Assembly: GCF_004343775.1 (NCBI RefSeq)
Contig: NZ_PTXL01000014.1
Span: 124,001-188,000 of the forward strand
Direction of reading: 5' to 3'
Source of the DNA: Burkholderia sp. SRS-46
GTDB lineage: Bacteria > Pseudomonadota > Gammaproteobacteria > Burkholderiales > Burkholderiaceae
DNA length: 64,000 nt
In this document: one piece after another, positions 1 to 8,284 of the stretch
How the letters are laid out: each line of letters begins with the position of its first letter
How positions within the stretch are numbered: the first letter of the stretch is position 1
Notes under the pieces: generated by a model
What the model was told of the DNA's origin: nothing
Databases searched by the model: none
The model's input: only the letters and a program-made list of their open reading frames with translations
Made by a program: the position numbers and the translations under genes

Positions 1-137
1 GCGCGGCTGCGCGTCGCGAGCACGCCGCCGTGCGCGTCGTAGAGATACGCGCGCAGCGACGTGGTGCCCCAGTCGAGCGCGATCAGCGACGGGGCGGTGG
101 TGTTGGTTTCCGGAGCGGTCCGGGTCGAATTCGTCAT
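1..137 (-). CDS. dgoK: 2-dehydro-3-deoxygalactonokinase, N-terminal 45 residues (runs off the window)
   Basis: Only the first 45 codons are present; the gene continues past base 1. After a polar Thr-rich lead the protein reads LIALDWGTTSLRAYLYD, the phosphate-1 motif of the ASKHA sugar-kinase fold in the form typical of DgoK. DgoK phosphorylates 2-keto-3-deoxygalactonate in the De Ley-Doudoroff galactose/galactonate pathway in the cytoplasm. The ATG (135-137) overlaps the TGA of the upstream IclR gene as ATGA, so the two are probably translated as a coupled pair and IclR is the likely local regulator. The fold is clear; the exact substrate rests on the motif and the context because the rest is missing. 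Confidence 0.75.
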   Translation of the reverse strand, partial: MTNSTRTAPETNTTAPSLIALDWGTTSLRAYLYDAHGGVLATRSR

Positions 138-1036
138 CGTTTGATCCTGCGGGTACCCTGCGGCGGGCTCCAGCCCAGTTCCGCGGAAATGGCTCGCGCT
201 TCGCGCTGCACGAGCGGAATCAGTTCGTCCATGCGGTCGTGCGGCATGTACGGAATCGTGCTCGCCACCGACACCGCCGCGACGATCGCGCCGGACGCAT
301 CGCGGATCGGCGCCGCGACGCAGCGGATCGACGCTTCGTTTTCCTCGAGATCGAACGTGTAGCCGCCCGCCGCGTAATACGCCATGCGTTGCAGGAACGC
401 GCTGGTATCGGGCCGGTTGTCGGGCTTGAAATTCACGCCTGCCAGCGCGCGCCGCGCGGCTTCGAACAGCGCGCGCCACGTGTCGGGCTCGAGGTCGAGC
501 ATCATCGCCTTGCCGATGCCGGTCGACGCCAGCGGCATCCGGTGGCCGACCCGCGAGCGCATCTCGAGGCCGCGCGTGCCGGGAATCTTGTCGATGTAGA
601 GCACGTCGTCGCCGTCGCGCACGCCGAGATGGATCGTGTCGAGCGTCGCTTCGGCGAGCGCTTCGAGGTGCGGCCGCGCGACGGCCGTCAGCGGCATCTG
701 CTCGAGCGCGATCGTGCCGAGTTCGATCAGCTTCGGGCCGAGCAGGTAGCCGCCCTGCACCTGGCGCAGGTAACGCGCCTGCACGAGGCTGCTGACGAGG
801 CGATGCGTGGTGCTGCGCGTCGTGCCGAGCGCCGCGCCGATCGTGCGCATGTCGCGCGCGCCGTTCGCGATCGCCTCGAGAATCGCGAGGCCGCGCAGCA
901 GCGTCTGCGTGCCGGCCTGCTGCGCGGCGAGGTCGAGCGGCGTGCTGGTCGCGCCGATGCTGTCGGTGAGCGCCGGCGCGTCGTCCACGATCGGACGACG
1001 GATGTCGAGGGCAAGAGGGTCAGGCATCTTGGTCAT
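134..1036 (-). CDS. IclR-family transcriptional regulator (probable dgo-operon regulator)
   Basis: 300 residues. After a polar lead of about 40 residues comes a winged helix-turn-helix (about 43-105, with GTTRSTTHRLVSSL as recognition region), then the IclR effector domain (about 110-285, including STGIGKAMM and the C-terminal AAPIRDASGAIVAAVSVA segment). IclR proteins bind palindromic operators as dimers or tetramers and respond to small acids. It is followed with a 4-base ATGA overlap by dgoK, so control of galactonate catabolism is the likely role. Its promoter and a 10-bp inverted repeat lie 180-225 bases upstream. The start at 1036 is the longest option; ATG at 1027 (MPDPLALD) is also possible. 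Effector identity is inferred from the neighbour. Confidence 0.85.
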   Translation of the reverse strand: MTKMPDPLALDIRRPIVDDAPALTDSIGATSTPLDLAAQQAGTQTLLRGLAILEAIANGARDMRTIGAALGTTRSTTHRLVSSLVQARYLRQVQGGYLLGPKLIELGTIALEQMPLTAVARPHLEALAEATLDTIHLGVRDGDDVLYIDKIPGTRGLEMRSRVGHRMPLASTGIGKAMMLDLEPDTWRALFEAARRALAGVNFKPDNRPDTSAFLQRMAYYAAGGYTFDLEENEASIRCVAAPIRDASGAIVAAVSVASTIPYMPHDRMDELIPLVQREARAISAELGWSPPQGTRRIKR

Positions 1037-1364
1037 GGCGGGCTGTCTTCAACGGAATCGGTGAGGCCGTTGCGCGCGCGCCGGACCACTGTCCGGCGCC
1101 GCGGCGAAGCGGCGGTCGATGCACCGAGGAATGCGCCCGGCGAACGTCATGGGAAGTGTCTCCGTATGCGTCGGGCGCCACGCGATGCGGGAGTCCGAAG
1201 CCTGTCGATGTGCTTCGGATTGTAGGAGCGCACGCATTCAACTCCAATATTTGAATGCGTTGTCCAGATACTGAGAACAGACGGCATAAAGCCGCGCGGC
1301 AGCGACGAAACGGGGCCGAGCCCGCCTGCGGCGCGAGCCCGTCCCCGTTTTCCGTGCGCGGTGC
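1037..1364. other. Intergenic region of 328 bp between iclR and the EF-hand-like gene
   Basis: It holds the iclR promoter and inverted repeat described separately, and a predicted leader of about 175 bases for iclR. I see no convincing coding frame; the short minus-strand open frames lack a ribosome site and have the composition of noncoding high-GC DNA. The part near 1290-1364 lies downstream of the EF-hand-like gene and has no clear terminator. Confidence 0.6.
1219..1260 (-). promoter_or_regulatory. Putative iclR-dgoK promoter overlapped by a 10-bp inverted repeat (operator candidate)
   Basis: On the minus strand TTGGAG (1242-1247) is followed after 17 bp by TACAAT (1219-1224), a plausible sigma-70 promoter with a weak -35. 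Two perfect 10-bp inverted arms (ACGCATTCAA at 1232-1241 and TTGAATGCGT at 1251-1260) flank a 9-base spacer that holds the -35 element. There is no T-tract on either side, so an operator fits better than a terminator. Binding by the adjacent IclR protein would be autoregulation; that is inference. Confidence 0.5.
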
Positions 1365-1760
1365 TTACTGCTGGGTTGCGCTTTGCGTCTGCATGTAGCG
1401 CTGCACGTCGCTGAACGACACGCGTCCGCTGCCGGTCGAGTCGATCTGCCGGAAGTGGTTCGCGACATAGCCGAGGCCGGCCGCGCGCGCCTGCGCTTCC
1501 GTCACCGTGCCGGTGTTCTGCGTGTCGGCCGCGCGGAACTGCCGCGCGAGCTTGGCCACCACCTGCGCGTGCAGCGCGGCGCCGGTGGTCTGCGTGCCGG
1601 CGGTCGGCTTGCGCGCGGCCGGCGGCACGTACGGATCGCCGAGCTGTGCCTGGCGGGCACGCACCGGCGCGGCGTCGCTCGCCTGCGCGAACGCGGACAG
1701 GGATATGACGAGGCTCCCGCACGCGAGCGCCGCGGCAATGACGATAAATCGCATCTTCAT
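1365..1760 (-). CDS. Small exported EF-hand-like protein
   Basis: 131 residues from ATG 1760, chosen because GGAG lies 6 bases upstream and the protein then begins with a signal peptide (MKMRFIVIAAALACGSLVIS, likely cleaved near AFAQA, residue 25-26). Two EF-hand-like loops are visible: DTQNTGTVTEAQ (79-90) and DSTGSGRVSFSD (107-118). Both keep Asp at position 1 and Gly at position 6 but lack acidic residues at 3 and 5 and Glu at 12, so calcium binding would be weak or lost. Probably periplasmic. It lies 96 bases upstream of the minus-strand start site of no other gene; the peptidase gene upstream ends at 1857, so the two may be cotranscribed. Role unknown. Confidence 0.7.
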   Translation of the reverse strand: MKMRFIVIAAALACGSLVISLSAFAQASDAAPVRARQAQLGDPYVPPAARKPTAGTQTTGAALHAQVVAKLARQFRAADTQNTGTVTEAQARAAGLGYVANHFRQIDSTGSGRVSFSDVQRYMQTQSATQQ

Positions 1761-1856
1761 GTCAGGCTCCAGTCTGGAATGAGGTCGTCGAGAGCCGGCG
1801 GCGGCATCCGCGGGCACGCGCCCGCCGGGTGTCCGTCGCCGGCATCGCGCATCGCG

Positions 1857-3473
1857 TCAATGCGCGGCCGCGTTGTAGAAGGTCACCAGGTCGGCTTTCT
1901 CCTGCGGGCGCGACGTATCGTCGAGATAGACCATGTGTCCACCCTGATAGTCCCTGATCGTCAGGTTCGGCTGCGACCCGAGCCGCGCGAGATCGAGCTC
2001 CGTCTGGTAGAACGGCGTCGCGATGTCGTGATACCCGTTCAGCGACAGGATCTTCAGCGCCGGATTCAACGTCAGCGCCGCGGCAAGATCGGGAATCGTG
2101 TCGGGCATCGCGAGGCCGTCGTGGCTCCAGTCCCACGTCTGGATCGCATTGCTGCTTACAGAATAGGCCGACTGCGCCGAGTACTTCAGCTCGTTCGGCA
2201 GGTAGCGGCCGATCGTATCGGTGAACGGCTTCGTGATGAACGAGCTCGACGGATCGCCGTCCGCCGCGAGCGGGCTCGACAGCGGCACGTTCACACGCGC
2301 GTCGTAGCGGCCGATCAGCGTGCCCGGGATCAGCGACAACTGATAGCTGTTGTCGTAGAAGGTCGGGATCACGTTGAAGTCGGCATGCCACAGCGCGGCC
2401 TTCGCGCCCGTCGCGTTCGCCATCGTCGTGACGAGGCCGCTCGACGGCTGCGTGTGGCTCGCCAGGTACGCATTCACCGCGGGCACGTAGGTGCCGGCCG
2501 TGAGCAGGCGCATCTGGTCCGCATACTGCGGCAGGTTCGACGGGTTCGGGTTGTCGAGCTGGTAATACGCGCCGACCGCGCCATAGCTCGGCACGAATCC
2601 CGCGCAACTGACCGGGCTCGAACCGTTGTTCGAGTTGCCGACGTTGTTGCTCGCCATGTCGCAGTTCGCGTTGTAGTCGAGGATCGACGACTGCAGCACG
2701 ATGCCGGAGAGATTCACGCCGGCCGTCTCCAGCAGGTTCGCGAGCACGTCGGTGCGCGGCGTGCCGTACGACTCGCCGAACAGGTACTTCGGCGAAGCGC
2801 CGCGCTGGTTTACGGCCAGGTAGCGGACCACGAAGTCGCGGAACGCGCCGCCGTCCTCGTCGACGCCCCAGAAGCTCTGGTTCGTGTTCGGCGCGATCGC
2901 TTCGGAGAAGCCCGTGCCGATCGCATCGACGAACACCAGATCGGTCGTGTCGAGCAGGCTCTCGGCGTTGTCGACGAACGGGAACGACGCATTGTTCGCG
3001 TTCGGGTCGCCGGTCTGGACGCGCCGCGGGCCGAACGAGCCGAGATGCAGCCACACCGACGCGGAGCCCGGGCCGCCGTTGTACAGGAACGTGACCGGCC
3101 GCTTCGCCGCGGACTGGTTGTCGGCCGTGTAGGCGACGTAGAAGAACGATGCTTCCGGCGCGCCTGTCTGCGGGTTGCGCGCGGTCAGGTGGCCGGCAGT
3201 GGCCGTGTAGCTGATGGTCTTGCCGTTCAGCGTGATCTGGTGATGCGTGACGGCCGCGCGTTCGAGCGCGGCCGACGCGTCGAGCGACGCGGTCGGACTC
3301 GAGGAATAGCTGTTGGGATCGTTGTACGGCTTGTCCGCCCGGGCGGCGGGATCGGCTGAGCTGTCGGCGCTGGTGGAACCGGAAGCCGACGTCACGTCGT
3401 CTCCGTTACACGCCGCCAGGATCAGCGAAGAGAGAACCACACCAACTAACAGCTTCGCTTTGCTCGCTGGCAT
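1857..3473 (-). CDS. Lipoprotein serine carboxypeptidase (peptidase S10 family)
   Basis: 538 residues from ATG 3473, which has AGAAGGA 9-14 bases upstream and gives a lipoprotein signal with lipobox LAAC (Cys22). The S10 features are clear: the oxyanion segment NGGPGSASVW (about 132-141), nucleophile Ser235 in GESYG, and a C-terminal Asp (about 483, in GYHDIATP) and His (about 513, in YQGGHMVYLD) completing the triad. S10 enzymes remove C-terminal residues from peptides at acidic pH. The lipobox suggests anchoring in the envelope, facing the periplasm or outside. A Ser/Thr/Asp-rich linker (about 25-60) follows the lipid anchor. Natural substrates are not indicated by the context. Upstream open frame to 3569 is rejected because it precedes the signal peptide. 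Confidence 0.88.
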   Translation of the reverse strand: MPASKAKLLVGVVLSSLILAACNGDDVTSASGSTSADSSADPAARADKPYNDPNSYSSSPTASLDASAALERAAVTHHQITLNGKTISYTATAGHLTARNPQTGAPEASFFYVAYTADNQSAAKRPVTFLYNGGPGSASVWLHLGSFGPRRVQTGDPNANNASFPFVDNAESLLDTTDLVFVDAIGTGFSEAIAPNTNQSFWGVDEDGGAFRDFVVRYLAVNQRGASPKYLFGESYGTPRTDVLANLLETAGVNLSGIVLQSSILDYNANCDMASNNVGNSNNGSSPVSCAGFVPSYGAVGAYYQLDNPNPSNLPQYADQMRLLTAGTYVPAVNAYLASHTQPSSGLVTTMANATGAKAALWHADFNVIPTFYDNSYQLSLIPGTLIGRYDARVNVPLSSPLAADGDPSSSFITKPFTDTIGRYLPNELKYSAQSAYSVSSNAIQTWDWSHDGLAMPDTIPDLAAALTLNPALKILSLNGYHDIATPFYQTELDLARLGSQPNLTIRDYQGGHMVYLDDTSRPQEKADLVTFYNAAAH

Positions 3474-3915
3474 CGTTGTTTTCCTTCTCTCGAATGTTGT
3501 CGTGTCGAGCAGCCGGATAGGCCGCCCCCCGCCTCGCATACGCGGCCGATGGGCCGAGGCGCCGGCCAATATACGCGACGTGCCGGGCTTTGAAAAATTT
3601 GGAAATATGGGAAGGAAATGCTGCGTGACGGCTGGCTTTCAGAAATGATTCGAATGCCGAAACATCGAATTTCACCTGCCTTTCAGTCACCGGCGTGTTT
3701 ATCCGGTTCGGCTAAAAAGCGACGCTTTTCGGGCCGCATCGACATGCCGATGCGCATCGGATACCGGCATTGATCAGGAAATCGAAATAGATGGATTCAT
3801 CTAAATAATGCGGGCACGATGCGCTGCAGCATGCATGTGCCGCCGCGCCGGAATCGTGCCGCAGCGACGAAACCGACAACGAAACCGGCGACGCGCCGGA
3901 CGGCGCGTCGTGCGC
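3474..3915. other. Intergenic region of 442 bp between the S10 peptidase and mtgA
   Basis: The region is locally A+T richer (about 3590-3800) than its neighbours. It must hold the peptidase promoter on the minus strand but I cannot pick a confident -35/-10 pair. The only clear structure is the hairpin at 3889-3910 just past mtgA. Short open frames here (for example 3406-3690 minus) lack ribosome sites and overlap the peptidase start in another frame. Confidence 0.55.
3889..3910 (-). terminator. Hairpin just past mtgA, terminator-like without T-tract
   Basis: A perfect 9-bp GC-rich stem (CGACGCGCC with its complement) closed by 4 bases lies 5 bases past the mtgA stop. The minus-strand sequence after it has only a short TTT, so it may stabilise the 3' end or aid termination rather than being a full intrinsic terminator. 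Confidence 0.4.
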
Positions 3916-4653
3916 TCACTCCGATTGCGGCAGCGCGGCCGCGCCCATCCGGCGGGCGATCACCGCCGCGCGCTGCGCCTGGTACGCGGTGCCGCGATGC
4001 GCGTCGAAATAGCGCGGCTTCGGCAGCATCACCGCGAGTCGCGCGGATTGCCACGCGCCGAGCCGGCTGGCCGGGATCCGGTAGTAATAGCGCGCGGCCG
4101 CTTCGGCGCCGTACACGCCCCGTCCCCATTCGACGGAATTCAGATAGATCTCGAAGATCCGCTCCTTGTCGAGCAGCGTCTCGAGCATCCACGTGATGAT
4201 CAGCTCCTGCCCCTTGCGGATGTAGCTCTTCTCGCGCGACAGGAACAGGTTGCGCGCGAGCTGCTGCGTGATCGTCGAGCCGCCGGCGACGATGTGCCCG
4301 CGCGCCTTGTTCTTCTCCCACGCCTGCAGGATCGCGTCGACGTCGTAGCCGTTGTTGGTCGCGAAGGTCGCGTCCTCCGACGCGATCAGCGCGCGCTTCA
4401 GGTTGCGCGAGATCTGGTCGTACGGCACCCACTGATGCTGGATGCGCGCGGGGGGATTGTCGCGCGACAGCCACCACGCGTCGGTGCGCATGAACGCGGT
4501 CGAGCCGGGATTCACGACCGACCAGAGCGCGATCTGCGCGAAATAGAACAGCTGCGTCGCGAGCCACGCGCCGGCGAACACCGACCCCGCATAGACGATC
4601 CAGCGGGCCGGCCCCACCGCCCGCGCGCGCTGCGCGCCGCTTACCGCGACCAC
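3916..4653 (-). CDS. mtgA: Monofunctional biosynthetic peptidoglycan transglycosylase
   Basis: 245 residues from GTG 4653, placed by GGAG ten bases upstream and by family length (about 240); the longer open frame upstream lies inside aroE and is low-quality. One N-terminal membrane segment (about residues 18-40, VYAGSVFAGAWLATQLFYF) anchors the GT51 domain in the periplasm. GT51 motifs are present: catalytic Glu in IASEDATFATN, then GGSTITQQLARNLF and the EIYLNSVEWG segment. The enzyme polymerises lipid II into glycan strands. It sits directly after aroE (16 bases between the aroE stop codon and this start), an arrangement that links it to the rnb-aroE transcript. Confidence 0.9.
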   Translation of the reverse strand: MVAVSGAQRARAVGPARWIVYAGSVFAGAWLATQLFYFAQIALWSVVNPGSTAFMRTDAWWLSRDNPPARIQHQWVPYDQISRNLKRALIASEDATFATNNGYDVDAILQAWEKNKARGHIVAGGSTITQQLARNLFLSREKSYIRKGQELIITWMLETLLDKERIFEIYLNSVEWGRGVYGAEAAARYYYRIPASRLGAWQSARLAVMLPKPRYFDAHRGTAYQAQRAAVIARRMGAAALPQSE

Positions 4654-4669
4654 CTCGACCCGGCTCCGC

Positions 4670-5536
4670 TCAGTGGGCCGCGAGCGCCTGGCGCAGCGCC
4701 GCGAGCACCGGCGCGCCGTCCGGCCGCACGCCGCGCCAGATGAAGAACGATTCGGCCGCCTGCTCGACGAGCATGCCGAGCCCGTCGGCCGTGCGCGCGC
4801 CGAGCGACGCCGCATGCTGCATGAATACGGTCGGCTGCGCGCCGTACATCATGTCGTACGCGAGCGTGCCCGGCCCGAAGGCGGCCGGGTCGCAGTCCGG
4901 CAGCGCCGCGTCGAGGCTGCCCGCGGTCGCATTGACGATCACGTCGTACGGCTGCGCGCGCACCGTGTCCGGGCCGCCGCCGGCCAGCGTGCAGCCCGCG
5001 TCGTGCGCGGCCTGCGTGAACTGGCCGACGAGCGTTTCCGCCTTGCTCGCGGTGCGGTTCACGATCGTGATCGACAGCGGCGCGCGGTCGAGCATCGGCA
5101 GCACGACGCCGCGCGCGGCGCCGCCGGCGCCCAGCAGCAGGATGCGCGCGCCGGCGAGACGCACGCCGAGGTTCGTCTCGATGTCGCGCACGAGGCCGAC
5201 GCCGTCGGTGTTGTCGCCATGAATGCCGCCGTCGGCGTCGAAGCGCAGCGTGTTCACCGCGCCCGCGGCCGCCGCGCGCGGCGACAGCGTGTCGGCGAGC
5301 GCGTGCGCGTCGAGCTTGAACGGCACCGTCACGTTCGCGCCGCGGCCGCCTTCGGCGATGAATTCGCGCACGGCCGCCTCGAAACCGTCGACCGGCGCGA
5401 GCCGGTGTTCGTACGCGACCGGCTCGCCGGTCTGCGCGGCGAAGCGCGCATGAATGAACGGCGACTTGCTGTGCGCCACCGGGTTACCGAACACGACATA
5501 GCGGTCCTGCCCGCTCGCCGATGCGGCCGAATTCAT
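4670..5536 (-). CDS. aroE: Shikimate dehydrogenase (NADP)
   Basis: 288 residues, normal family length. Reduces 3-dehydroshikimate to shikimate in the aromatic amino acid pathway in the cytoplasm. The substrate motif VFGNPVAHSKSPFIH, the catalytic Lys in NVTVPFKLDA, the Asp in NTDGVGLVRD and the NADP-binding glycine loop LLGAGGAARG are all visible. The ATG (5534-5536) overlaps the stop of the RNase II family gene by four bases (ATGA), so translational coupling is likely. aroQ of the same pathway is at 11.3 kb. Confidence 0.96.
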   Translation of the reverse strand: MNSAASASGQDRYVVFGNPVAHSKSPFIHARFAAQTGEPVAYEHRLAPVDGFEAAVREFIAEGGRGANVTVPFKLDAHALADTLSPRAAAAGAVNTLRFDADGGIHGDNTDGVGLVRDIETNLGVRLAGARILLLGAGGAARGVVLPMLDRAPLSITIVNRTASKAETLVGQFTQAAHDAGCTLAGGGPDTVRAQPYDVIVNATAGSLDAALPDCDPAAFGPGTLAYDMMYGAQPTVFMQHAASLGARTADGLGMLVEQAAESFFIWRGVRPDGAPVLAALRQALAAH

Positions 5537-7629
5537 GATGCGCGCTCCTCCTCGTTGTCGTTGTTTTCCGCCGCGCCTTCGCCGCCGGCCGCGCCGGCAA
5601 CCGCTTCGGCCCCGGCTTCGGCGAGCGCTTCGGCCTCGGTTTCCGCCGACGCGTCGCCCGCGTCGAGCAGCACGTCGTCGCCGCCCTCGCCGTCCTCCTC
5701 TTCCTCGGCCGCTTCGCCGCCCGACACGACCGGCGCGTCGAGCACGTTGAGCAGCCGCACCGAGGCCTCGATCGTCAGCTCGTCGATCGACATCACGTCG
5801 AGCAGCACGCGCGTGCCGCGCGCATGCACGCCGAGCGCCGGCACGTGCAGCAGCAGCGGCACGTCCTCGAGACGCACGAGGTCACCCTTCACGACGCTCG
5901 CGACGACCTGCTTCCTGCCTTCCTGGACGAGCCAGCGCAGGCACCAGAAATATTCCATCCGGCGCTGGTAGTCGGCGTACGCGGAATAGGTGTCGTCGAA
6001 GCCCTGCACGACCGCGTAGAGATCGGCGTCCTTCGGCTTGAACGGCGCTGCGAGCTTCGCGGTGACGCCATGCTGCACGCACGCGAGCAGCTGCCACTGG
6101 TTCACGAGGTCGACGTAGCGGCGCAGCGGCGACGTGCTCCACGCGTACTGCGGCACGCCGAGGCCTTCGTGCGGCGCGGCGCTCGTCTGCATCCGCGTGC
6201 GCTTCGGCCCCGGCGCGCCGAAACCGCGCTGCGAGCGATAGATGCCGGGCACCGTGTGATCGTGCAGGAACGCGCCCCAGGTCGAGTTCGCGAGGATCGC
6301 GAGCTCCGACACGATCAGGTCGAGCGGCGAACCGCGGCGGCGCGGCGTGATCGTCACGTGCTCGCCTTCGACGTAGAAGTTGTAGTCGGTGTTGCGCTGC
6401 ACCTCGCGCTTCAGGCCGTAGCCCGCGCGCGCCAGCTGGCGCTTCTCGAACAGCGCCTGCGCGAGCGGCCACAGCACGGCGATGTCGTCCTTGTGCGGAT
6501 AGTCGCCGGTGCCGGCCGCGAGCGTCTCTTCGGTGACGAGCTCGTCGAGCGTGTTGTGGCGCAGGTTGTTCTTCACGAACACGAGTTCGGCGCGCGTCTC
6601 GTTCGCGACGATGTCCTGCGTTTCGCGGTTGACGATGATGTACAGCGACAGCGCCGGGCGGTAGTCGCCCTCTTTCAGCGTGAACACGTCGACGACGTCA
6701 TCCGGCAGCATCGTGATCTTGTCGCCGGGCATGTAGACGGTCGACAGGCGCGTGCGCGCGATCGCGTCGACCGCGTCGCCGCGCACGACGCCGAGCGCCG
6801 GCGCGGCGATGTGCACGCCGATCCGCACGCGGCCGTCCGACAGGTGTTCGACCGAGAATGCATCGTCGATTTCGGTCGTCGTGACGTCGTCGATCGAGAA
6901 CGCCTGGACATCCGCGCGCGGCAGGTCCTCCGGCAGGCTGCCGACGGCGACCGGCGGAAAGCCCGTGCCGTGCGGGAAGAATTCGGCGAGGAAGCGCGCC
7001 TCGTGCAGCGCGCGCGGCGACGCGATGCCGCCGCAGTCGAGCATCAGCCGCGCCGGCGACACGCCGCGCGCACCGGCCGCCGCTTCCATCGCCTTGTATT
7101 CGATCGCGTTCTTGTCCGGCCGCGTCAGCAACCCGAGCACCTTGCCCACGAACGCTTCCGGCAACTTGCCGGCCTTCAGCTCCTCTTCATACTGGGCCTG
7201 CACGAGCGCCTGCTGGCGCTTGCGCTCGAGCGACGCGAGCGCCATCTTCAGCTGCTCTTCCGGCGCGCGCTGGTACTGGCCGCGCCCCTTGCGACGGAAA
7301 TACACGGGCGAGCCATGCAGGCGCAGCACGAGCGCCGCGCGCTCGACCGGGCCGTAGGTCGTGCCGAAATATTCCTCGGCCAGCGCCGTATAGGCGAATT
7401 CCTCCGCCGGCGCGCATTCCCACAGGAAATCCAGGTCGATCTGCTGCGCGGCCGCGTCGGCCTCCTGCATCAGTTCGCTCGCGGCCGGCTTCTCGAATTC
7501 GATCAGCACGTCCTTGGCGCGCACCTTGGCGCGCCGCCCGCCGGGCAACTCGACCTGAAACGCGTCGCCTTGGCGCGACAGCACGCTGCCCGCCTTGAAA
7601 CTGCCCGATTCCTCGAAGAAAACGTTCAC
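5533..7629 (-). CDS. RNase II family 3'-5' exoribonuclease with long acidic tail
   Basis: 698 residues. The RNB catalytic domain begins near residue 240. In E. coli RNase II the four metal-binding acids are Asp201, 207, 209 and 210; the matching residues here are Asp247, Glu253, Asp255 and Asp256 (in SIDDVTTTEIDDAF), so the second Asp is Glu. The arginine-rich activating segment SQRGFGAPGPKRTR and TSPLRRYVDLVNQ are also present. Residues 636-698 form an Ala/Glu/Asp-rich low-complexity tail instead of a basic S1 end. It is probably the processive RNase II-like enzyme of the cell, although RNase R-like roles cannot be excluded. It leads directly into aroE. Confidence 0.88.
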   Translation of the reverse strand: MNVFFEESGSFKAGSVLSRQGDAFQVELPGGRRAKVRAKDVLIEFEKPAASELMQEADAAAQQIDLDFLWECAPAEEFAYTALAEEYFGTTYGPVERAALVLRLHGSPVYFRRKGRGQYQRAPEEQLKMALASLERKRQQALVQAQYEEELKAGKLPEAFVGKVLGLLTRPDKNAIEYKAMEAAAGARGVSPARLMLDCGGIASPRALHEARFLAEFFPHGTGFPPVAVGSLPEDLPRADVQAFSIDDVTTTEIDDAFSVEHLSDGRVRIGVHIAAPALGVVRGDAVDAIARTRLSTVYMPGDKITMLPDDVVDVFTLKEGDYRPALSLYIIVNRETQDIVANETRAELVFVKNNLRHNTLDELVTEETLAAGTGDYPHKDDIAVLWPLAQALFEKRQLARAGYGLKREVQRNTDYNFYVEGEHVTITPRRRGSPLDLIVSELAILANSTWGAFLHDHTVPGIYRSQRGFGAPGPKRTRMQTSAAPHEGLGVPQYAWSTSPLRRYVDLVNQWQLLACVQHGVTAKLAAPFKPKDADLYAVVQGFDDTYSAYADYQRRMEYFWCLRWLVQEGRKQVVASVVKGDLVRLEDVPLLLHVPALGVHARGTRVLLDVMSIDELTIEASVRLLNVLDAPVVSGGEAAEEEEDGEGGDDVLLDAGDASAETEAEALAEAGAEAVAGAAGGEGAAENNDNEEERAS

Positions 7630-7714
7630 TCAGTACTCTCGTTCAGACTGCCGGGCGCCGCCGTCGGCCGGCGGCGCCGCGTGATGATGGGGGGTTCGAT
7701 GGCCTGCGGCCGGT

Positions 7715-8284
7715 TTACGTCGCCTTTGCGTCGCAAAACGCGAGAACGTCGTCGACATAGTCGGCAAATTCGCTGATCCCGTGATCGCTGCCGTCGATCA
7801 CGCGGGTTTTCGCACCAGGGTAATGGGCCAGCATCTCGCGATAATCGAGCACTTCGTCGCCGGTCGCCGCGAACAGATAGTAGCGCTCGGGGCGCGTGAT
7901 CGCCGGCACGCGCAGCGCGTCGAGCTCATGCAGGTGATGCCGCTCGACGACGATCGTGCCGCCGCCGTGCCAAAGCGGCTGCTCGCCGAGATACTGCTCG
8001 AGGTCGCGCTGCGGCTCGGTGGCCGGATTCAGCACCACCGCCTTCCAGCCGTGCCGCTCGGCGAGCCACGTCGCGTAATAGCCGCCGAGCGAGCTGCCGA
8101 TCACGGTCACGTCGCGCTCACCGGCCACTTCGGCTTCGGCCGCCGCGATCGCCGCAAGCGGCGACATCGACAGCGACGGGCACCGCCATTCGTCGATGCG
8201 GCCCAGTTCGGCCATGCGCGCGGCGAGCAGCAGCGACTTCGCCGACTGCGGCGACGAGCGGAAACCGTGCAGGTAAAGGATCAC
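7715..8284 (-). CDS. YqiA/YcfP-type alpha/beta-fold hydrolase
   Basis: 189 residues, a usual length for this family. The start MILYLHGFRSSPQSAK carries the oxyanion HGF motif; the nucleophile elbow is GSSLGGYYAT (about 84-93) and the catalytic His lies in DGSDHGISEF near the C terminus. E. coli YqiA has esterase activity on short acyl and palmitoyl-CoA substrates; the substrate here is unknown. Its ATG overlaps the mpl stop by four bases (8281-8284), so it is the second gene of an mpl operon and is probably cotranslated. 85 bases separate it from the RNase II family gene downstream. Confidence 0.85.
   Translation of the reverse strand: MILYLHGFRSSPQSAKSLLLAARMAELGRIDEWRCPSLSMSPLAAIAAAEAEVAGERDVTVIGSSLGGYYATWLAERHGWKAVVLNPATEPQRDLEQYLGEQPLWHGGGTIVVERHHLHELDALRVPAITRPERYYLFAATGDEVLDYREMLAHYPGAKTRVIDGSDHGISEFADYVDDVLAFCDAKAT

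Noticed and set aside
3406..3690. 94-codon minus frame upstream of the S10 peptidase
   Set aside because: Overlaps the peptidase signal peptide in another frame and has no ribosome site.
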